A stretch of 64,000 bases of DNA from Chitinophagales bacterium (GTDB lineage Bacteria; Bacteroidota; Bacteroidia; Chitinophagales; JADIYW01): contig JAMLHH010000002.1 of assembly GCA_023957215.1 (NCBI GenBank), positions 1 to 64,000 on the forward strand, written 5' to 3'. Below, in pieces: positions 58,692-64,000 of the stretch (position 1 is its first letter; each line of letters opens with the position of its first letter). Both the position numbers and the translations under genes were made by a program. Under the pieces are notes generated by a model, which saw nothing but the letters and a program-made list of their open reading frames with translations, was not told the DNA's origin and searched no databases.

Positions 58692-59691
58692 CCCAAATAA
58701 ATCTGAGACTTTTAAAGAAAAAGAAAAGCCGATTCAGGATTTAATCAACTTAACTCTCTATTTTCTTGAAGTTTTTGGGATACCAGTTAATAATACTCCT
58801 AGAAGATTAGAACGAATGGCTATTGTCTTTCTTGCATGTGGAGATGTAAAATCCATAGACCAAATTCAAAATATTAAAGACTTAAATAGCGGATATGCTC
58901 TTAAAACTAGAGATATTATCAATTTTGTAAATAACCACTTTAGTAAAAATATAAGTTCGGGATCTTATGACGATATTAGAAGAAAAGATTTAAAGCTTTT
59001 AACAATCGCAGAAATAATTTTGCAATCAAGTCCTAATGCAGCAACCAATGATTCTACACGAGGCTATTCAATCAATCCAATATATGCTGATTTTTTAAAG
59101 ATGTATGGAAGTAAAAACTGGGAACAGTTAGTTAAAGAATCTTTAAAAGATATTAAACCTTTAGCTCAAAAATTAAAAAGAGAGCGTAAATTAAAAAAGG
59201 TAGAAGTAACGTTACCAACAGGTTTAGAACTAACATTTTCATCTGGAAAGCATAATGATTTACAAAAGGTAATCATTGAAGAGTTTTTACCTAGATATGG
59301 ATTTGGAGCTGAAGTATTATACGTTGGAGATACCGCAGACAAATATTTATATCTAGAAAAGGAGAAGCTATAACGCTTAAGTTTTTTTGAAATTTCCCAT
59401 GATGAATTGCCTGACATTATCGCATATTCGAAGGAGCGAAATTGGCTTTACTTAATTGAAGCAGTTCATTCATCTGGTGCAATTTCCGAAATTCGCTTAT
59501 TACAATTACAACGCTTAACTAAAAAATGTAAGGCTGAAATTATCTATGTTACAGCCTTTTTAGATAGAGCAAAATTTAGACAGTTTATTTCAGATATAGC
59601 ATGGGAAACCGAAGTATGGATAGCTGATAATCCTGACCATTTAATCCATTTTAATGGAGACAAATTCTTAGGTCCATATAAAAAACAATAA
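58672..59691 (+). pseudogene. BsuBI/PstI-family type II restriction endonuclease, cut by an in-frame TAA
   Basis: One frame of 340 codons, interrupted only by TAA at 59371-59373. Before it: helical N-terminal region ending VLYVGDTADKYLYLEKEKL. After it: RLSFFEISHDELPDIIAYSKERNWLYLIEAV, then FRQFISDIAWETEVWIADNPDHLIHFNGDKFLGP, the conserved catalytic half of the BsuBI/PstI family. The catalytic part follows the stop, so the translated 233-residue product should be inactive. A TTG at 59407 could give only a short fragment. Nothing else in the frame looks decayed, so the mutation is probably recent. Confidence 0.85.
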
Positions 59692-59727
59692 CGACTAACA
59701 AAAAATCACTCAAAATCTCACCATCAA

Positions 59728-60912
59728 TCAATGATCATGATCTTCAAAGTCATCACGATTTAAATCAGCTTCTAGAAAATAAGCTCCGTAGGTGACAATT
59801 TCAGTATCAGTTGAAATATCAGAAGGCAGTATCACTTCGATATAGTTTTTGTCTTCGATACCAATCTGTACTTCGACCATTCTGTAATGATAGCTTTCAG
59901 CCTCTTTTTCTTTAATAAAAATAAAACTTTTCTGCTCATTAGTGACGATGGATGTACGAGGAAGTGCAGGAACATTTACATTATCAATCAATAATCGACC
60001 GCTGATATACATACCCGGAATAAGGTGTACATCAGGCGTAGAAATACTGGCGTGAATGTGAACAGCACGAGTGTTATCCTCCAAGTTTTGACCGATGGAA
60101 GAGACTTTGGCCTGATAAGTTTTAGTAGGTTGACCGGAAATGGTAAACTCTAAAACTTGACCATTTTGAACTTTGGGGAAATCAGATTCATAAACCATAA
60201 AATCAGCATGTACTTTTTTGTTATCAGTGATAGAAACCAACTGATCTTTATCATCTACAAACTGTCCCAGATTGATATGAACTTCATTGATAAAACCACT
60301 GATAGGCGATTGAATCGACATGGTCGAACTTAAATTTCCGGCTTTCACTTGGGCGGTATTGAAACCTAAAAGTTGTAGCTTTTTTTCTAAACCTTCATAC
60401 TCAGCTTTTGCAATATTGTAATCAGCTTGTGCCTTTTGATAACTTTTTTCAGAACTAACTTCATTGTCAAAAAGCTTCTTACTACGTTCGTACTCCTGTT
60501 TCAAAAAAGTAAGAGATTTATGGAGTTGGTTATAGCGTTGTTGCTCCTCGATAATTTGTGGATTGACCAAGACAAATAGGGTTTGACCTTTGTTGACATA
60601 ATCACCTTCCTTGACCCTAATCTCTTGCACGATACCGCTCATCAAAGGGCTGATTCTAGCACGGTCGCGAGCATAAGTATCTAATTTACCTGTCACATCT
60701 ATGGATGAACTAATAGCGCGCATTTCAATTTGTCCGAGTTGCAACTGGATAGCTTCTTCTTGCGCTTTGGTCAAGTGTACAATGGTATTTTCAGCATCGT
60801 GACTATCATGATATTCGTGTCCATGTTCATCTGTTGCATTTTGGTTTTGACAGTTCGTCAATAACGCACCTATCATCAAAAACCGGATTAAAAACAATGT
60901 ATATTTTTTCAT
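59728..60912 (-). CDS. CusB/CzcB-like RND efflux periplasmic adaptor
   Basis: 394 residues. A lipoprotein-type start (LLTNCQNQ) leads to a His/Asp-rich stretch (EHGHEYHDSHDAE), then RISPLMSGIVQEIRVKEGDYVNKGQ (lipoyl half), a helical hairpin, SPISGFINEVHINLGQFV, and barrel and membrane-proximal domains. The His-rich start and tail (DDFEDHDH) suit metal binding. It links the inner-membrane pump to the outer-membrane channel, both fused in the next gene, which begins upstream in the same operon. Confidence 0.93.
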   Translation of the reverse strand: MKKYTLFLIRFLMIGALLTNCQNQNATDEHGHEYHDSHDAENTIVHLTKAQEEAIQLQLGQIEMRAISSSIDVTGKLDTYARDRARISPLMSGIVQEIRVKEGDYVNKGQTLFVLVNPQIIEEQQRYNQLHKSLTFLKQEYERSKKLFDNEVSSEKSYQKAQADYNIAKAEYEGLEKKLQLLGFNTAQVKAGNLSSTMSIQSPISGFINEVHINLGQFVDDKDQLVSITDNKKVHADFMVYESDFPKVQNGQVLEFTISGQPTKTYQAKVSSIGQNLEDNTRAVHIHASISTPDVHLIPGMYISGRLLIDNVNVPALPRTSIVTNEQKSFIFIKEKEAESYHYRMVEVQIGIEDKNYIEVILPSDISTDTEIVTYGAYFLEADLNRDDFEDHDH

Positions 60913-60921
60913 TTTTATAAA

Positions 60922-63900
60922 TTATTCGTTGATTAAAAATTTAATTTCAGTGACTAAATCATAGTACTCTTGAGTTGCATCAATAGCACTTTCTTTGATT
61001 TCTATACTTCTATTGATATTTTGTAAATATTCTATATAATTGATTTCACCTTCTTTAAAAGCGATGGTGTTTTTCTGTATAATTTCATCAGCCAAAGGAA
61101 GACCCACCTCCTGATAATAATTGAGTACTTCGGTGATATTATTGTATTTTTCTAAAATTTGTTTGTACTGTGTTTCAAGTTCTTGTTTTTGTATCAAATA
61201 TGCTTGTTCGCTCAATTCCACTTGAGTTTTTGCAGCTTTGATTTGATTCTTTTGCGACTTCATCCATAAAGGTAAACCCACTCCTACCTGAAATGCATAA
61301 AATCCATTTTGTCGATTGATATTTTGATAGGCAAAATCTGTACTTAAAGACGGTAGCATTTGGGACTTTGCCAAACCGAGTTCTGCTTGTGAAATATTGA
61401 TTTGTTGTTTGTACAATTCCAATAATGGATGCAACTCCAAGCTATCTACAGACAAAACAGTTGGAGTTTGATGGGGTGAAATGGTTTCATCTTTAGTAAA
61501 CTTCAAAGCTTTTTCACTATTGAGCAATTGAGCTAATTGATGCTCATGAATACGGATATTTGCTTCAACTTTTTTACGTTTCAGCTGAATTTCAAACTGT
61601 TGACTTTTGGCGGCAGATTGTGCTAACTTATTGATTTCACCACTTTCATACTGTAAAGTGGTAGCTTGATAAAACAGCTTGTACATATTTTCCAAATCTT
61701 CCAAAAGTTCTTGCTTTTGAAACTCACTTTGCAAAGCGTACCAATGTTCTCTTAACTCTTTGAGCAGTTGACTTTGTAAAAAAGTTTGTTCGGATTGAGC
61801 AAAATGCGTTTTCTCTTTTAGTACTTGAGACTTTCTCTTATAAATAGTCGGGAAATCAAAATCTTGACTGATACCGTAAGAAGTTATTCCTGTTTTTGAA
61901 TGCCCGAACTCTTCTTTTCCATAATAAAAAGATGTCTGTGGAATATCTGCAGCAGTTTTTTCTAATTGTGATTGCTGACTTACTTTCAGTTTGGCTACTC
62001 GTGTTTGTAAGTTATTTTCTAAAACTAATTTTTCAGCTTCTTGTAAATTATGTATCGCCAAAGTATCTGTATTTTCCTGTGCAGAAACTTTTTGATTTAC
62101 ACCAAAAAACGACAAGCAAAAAATGAGTGGCAAGGAGATACTCAAACCTTGATTCAATGTTGGATTTTTCATCTTTCTGTTTTCAATTCTATTTTCTATC
62201 AAATAATATAAAACCGGCAAAACGACTAAGGTCAATAAGGTGGCAGAAAATAATCCACCTATCACCACTGTGGCAAGCGGTCGTTGTACTTCCGCACCGG
62301 CAGAAGTAGAAAGTGCCATCGGAATAAAGCCCATCATCGCAGCTATAGCTGTCAATAAAATCGGTCTTAATCTTTGAGCTGTACCTCTGAAAACTCTTTC
62401 TTTAATATCTGTTACTCCTTGTCTTTTCAATTCATTCAAACTATTAATGAGTACCAAACCATTGAGTACCGCCACACCAAATAGCACAATAAAACCTACT
62501 CCGGCAGAAATACTAAAAGGTATGCCTCTAAAATAAAGTGAGAAGATTCCACCTATAGTAGCCAATGGAATAGCAATATATATCATCAAAGCTTCTGTAA
62601 TGGATTGTAGTGAAAAGTATAAAAGGATAAAAATCAAGGCTAAAGCTATCGGCACTACAATACTCAATCTACTCATAGCTTGTTGTAGATTTTCAAATTC
62701 ACCACCATAAGTCACAAAGTAACCTGGATCTAACTTTAAGTTTTTATCCAATCTCTCTTGAATTTCATGTACTAAACTTTCTACATCTCGACCGCGAACA
62801 TTCACGCCTACATATACTCTTCTTTTAGTATCATCTCTTGAAACTTGTACTGGACCATCTTGGAAATTAATATCTGCTACCTCACGTAATGGGATTTGCT
62901 GACCTTTAGGTGTAGTGACAAATAGATTTCTAAAATCATCTATACTTTGACGATAATTTTTGTCCAATCTCAATACGATATCAAATCTTTTTTCACCTTC
63001 AAAAATTTGCCCTGCGACAGAACCGACATTTGCCAAACTGATAATGTGGTTGATATTTTCGATATTGAGACCGTACTGCGCCAGTTTATCTCTTTTGTAC
63101 TGAATAGTGATTTGCGGTAGGCCACGAGTAGCTTCCACCGATAAGTCACCGATACCTTTTACATCCTTGATAATAGATGCTACTTCTTGAGCCTTTTTTG
63201 CCAAAACATCTACATCTTCTCCATAAATTTTGATAGCGATATCTTCTCTCACTCCTGTCAAAAGTTCATTGAATCGAAGCTCTATAGGTTGAGAAAACTG
63301 TACATTGATACCGGGAATCACTTCCACAGCTTCTTTCATTTTGTCTATCAGTTCATCTCTATCTTTTGCAGAAGTCCATTCACTTTTAGGTCGAAGTGTA
63401 GCAAACATATCTATTTGTTCCATAGACATCGGGTCGGTAGGAATTTCAGAAACACCCATTCTCGCCAAAACATTTTTCACCTCAGGAAATTCAGATTTTA
63501 ATAAACGTTCGATTTGATTACTGACTTTGATGGTCTCGGTTAAACTGGTTCCTGATTTTAATACCACTTGTAATGCAAAATCTCCTTCATCTAAACTCGG
63601 TACAAATACAGCTCCCATTCTGGTAAAAGTAAATCCTGCTATCAGCAATAAAACCAAAGCTAAACCTATAACTGTCCTACCTCTATCTATCGCCCAATGT
63701 ATCACATGATGATATACACGTTCAAAAAAATGCATGATTTTGTGACTGAGCTTTTCAATAAAATTAGCTTCTGTCTTTTTACTACTATATAAAAACAAAG
63801 CGGATACCATAGGTATATATGTCAAGCACAAAATCATAGCTCCCATCACAGCAAAGCCAAAAGTCAATGCCATAGGAATGAACATTTTTCCTTCTATACC

Positions 63901-64000
63901 TTTTAAAGCCAAAATAGGAATGAAAACCACCAAAATAATCAACTGACCAAAGAAGGCAGAATTCATCATTTTATTGGATGCTTTTTCACTAATACCATCT
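60922..64000 (-). CDS. CusA/CzcA-type RND pump fused to a TolC-like outer-membrane factor (5' end outside window)
   Basis: Continuous frame from 64000 to the stop at 60922; the N-terminal part lies beyond the window. The pump part shows IVVFIPILALKGIEGKMFIPMA, AVFVPSLDEGDFALQV, and the last membrane helices ending ATLLTLVVLPVLYYLIENR. About 600 residues in from the visible edge, it passes directly into a hydrophobic stretch and a TolC/OEP domain (KLVLENNLQTRVAKLKVSQ, then LREHWYALQSEF), about 410 residues. Such CusA-CusC fusions occur in Bacteroidota. Metal type (Cu, Ag or Co/Zn/Cd) is not determinable. Confidence 0.92.
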   Translation of the reverse strand, partial: DGISEKASNKMMNSAFFGQLIILVVFIPILALKGIEGKMFIPMALTFGFAVMGAMILCLTYIPMVSALFLYSSKKTEANFIEKLSHKIMHFFERVYHHVIHWAIDRGRTVIGLALVLLLIAGFTFTRMGAVFVPSLDEGDFALQVVLKSGTSLTETIKVSNQIERLLKSEFPEVKNVLARMGVSEIPTDPMSMEQIDMFATLRPKSEWTSAKDRDELIDKMKEAVEVIPGINVQFSQPIELRFNELLTGVREDIAIKIYGEDVDVLAKKAQEVASIIKDVKGIGDLSVEATRGLPQITIQYKRDKLAQYGLNIENINHIISLANVGSVAGQIFEGEKRFDIVLRLDKNYRQSIDDFRNLFVTTPKGQQIPLREVADINFQDGPVQVSRDDTKRRVYVGVNVRGRDVESLVHEIQERLDKNLKLDPGYFVTYGGEFENLQQAMSRLSIVVPIALALIFILLYFSLQSITEALMIYIAIPLATIGGIFSLYFRGIPFSISAGVGFIVLFGVAVLNGLVLINSLNELKRQGVTDIKERVFRGTAQRLRPILLTAIAAMMGFIPMALSTSAGAEVQRPLATVVIGGLFSATLLTLVVLPVLYYLIENRIENRKMKNPTLNQGLSISLPLIFCLSFFGVNQKVSAQENTDTLAIHNLQEAEKLVLENNLQTRVAKLKVSQQSQLEKTAADIPQTSFYYGKEEFGHSKTGITSYGISQDFDFPTIYKRKSQVLKEKTHFAQSEQTFLQSQLLKELREHWYALQSEFQKQELLEDLENMYKLFYQATTLQYESGEINKLAQSAAKSQQFEIQLKRKKVEANIRIHEHQLAQLLNSEKALKFTKDETISPHQTPTVLSVDSLELHPLLELYKQQINISQAELGLAKSQMLPSLSTDFAYQNINRQNGFYAFQVGVGLPLWMKSQKNQIKAAKTQVELSEQAYLIQKQELETQYKQILEKYNNITEVLNYYQEVGLPLADEIIQKNTIAFKEGEINYIEYLQNINRSIEIKESAIDATQEYYDLVTEIKFLINE

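Noticed and set aside
59371-59373. Selenocysteine or other recoding in the endonuclease
   Set aside because: The codon is TAA, not TGA, and no recoding signal is evident. Nonsense mutation is simpler, though readthrough is not excluded.

Overview
The window is a low-GC chromosomal stretch from a member of the Bacteroidota. Supporting signs are several promoters with the Bacteroidota -7 element TAnnTTTG, the typical miaB / sigma-54 activator / lptE / TPR-like / secG cluster, a DUF5723 protein, SatD plus DUF3307, a PUR-alpha-like DUF3276 protein, secreted S9 peptidases and a CusA pump fused to a TolC-like protein. No rRNA or tRNA gene and no CRISPR array was seen.

Region 1 (1-9.1 kb) is a type I restriction-modification locus, hsdM-hsdS-hsdR, that has gained passengers. 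Between hsdM and hsdS lie a four-helix-bundle protein, a truncated dinD and a four-helix-bundle 'suffix' protein. Most junctions carry heptanucleotide arrays (ACTAAnn, or its complement TTAGTnn), and one such array sits in frame inside hsdS. A satD-DUF3307 module separates hsdS from hsdR. It is flanked by 19-bp repeats of the first hsdR codons, as if it had entered the hsdR start and rebuilt it.

Region 2 (9.2-24 kb) is mixed chromosomal content: a flippase, two PLP aminotransferases, glnS, an intact barnase/barstar pair, a YHS lipoprotein, the Fe-S repair protein Ric, an azurin lipoprotein, a FemAB-like transferase, a TauD-like dioxygenase, a helicase and a FadH-type reductase. Two octanucleotide repeat tracts lie in intergenic DNA.

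Region 3 (24-33.4 kb) holds rpmH-rnpA-yidD, where rnpA lacks any ATG/GTG/TTG start, then rho, an MDR oxidoreductase and a surface-polysaccharide operon (flippase, glycosyltransferase, acyltransferase). An IS4-family element splits that operon.

Region 4 (33.5-56.6 kb) is largely housekeeping: DUF5723, an S9 peptidase, dtd, lpxH, an S9-like protein that has lost its nucleophile, an ABC exporter, DUF3276, a CPBP protease, recJ, lptB, an AAA/DUF4143 ATPase cassette between 28-bp direct repeats, a PMT-like membrane protein, and the secG-to-miaB operon.

Region 5 (56.7-64 kb) is a decaying defence patch followed by a heavy-metal efflux operon. A YoeB toxin with an internal stop and its frameshifted antitoxin come first. 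Next are a HipB-like regulator with TATACCC operators, a C5 DNA methyltransferase, and a BsuBI/PstI-family endonuclease cut by one in-frame TAA. The window ends in a CusB-like adaptor and a CusA-TolC fusion that runs off the right edge.

The main unexplained signals are the gene-junction heptamer arrays, the insertion of satD-DUF3307 at the hsdR start, and the repeat-flanked ATPase cassette.
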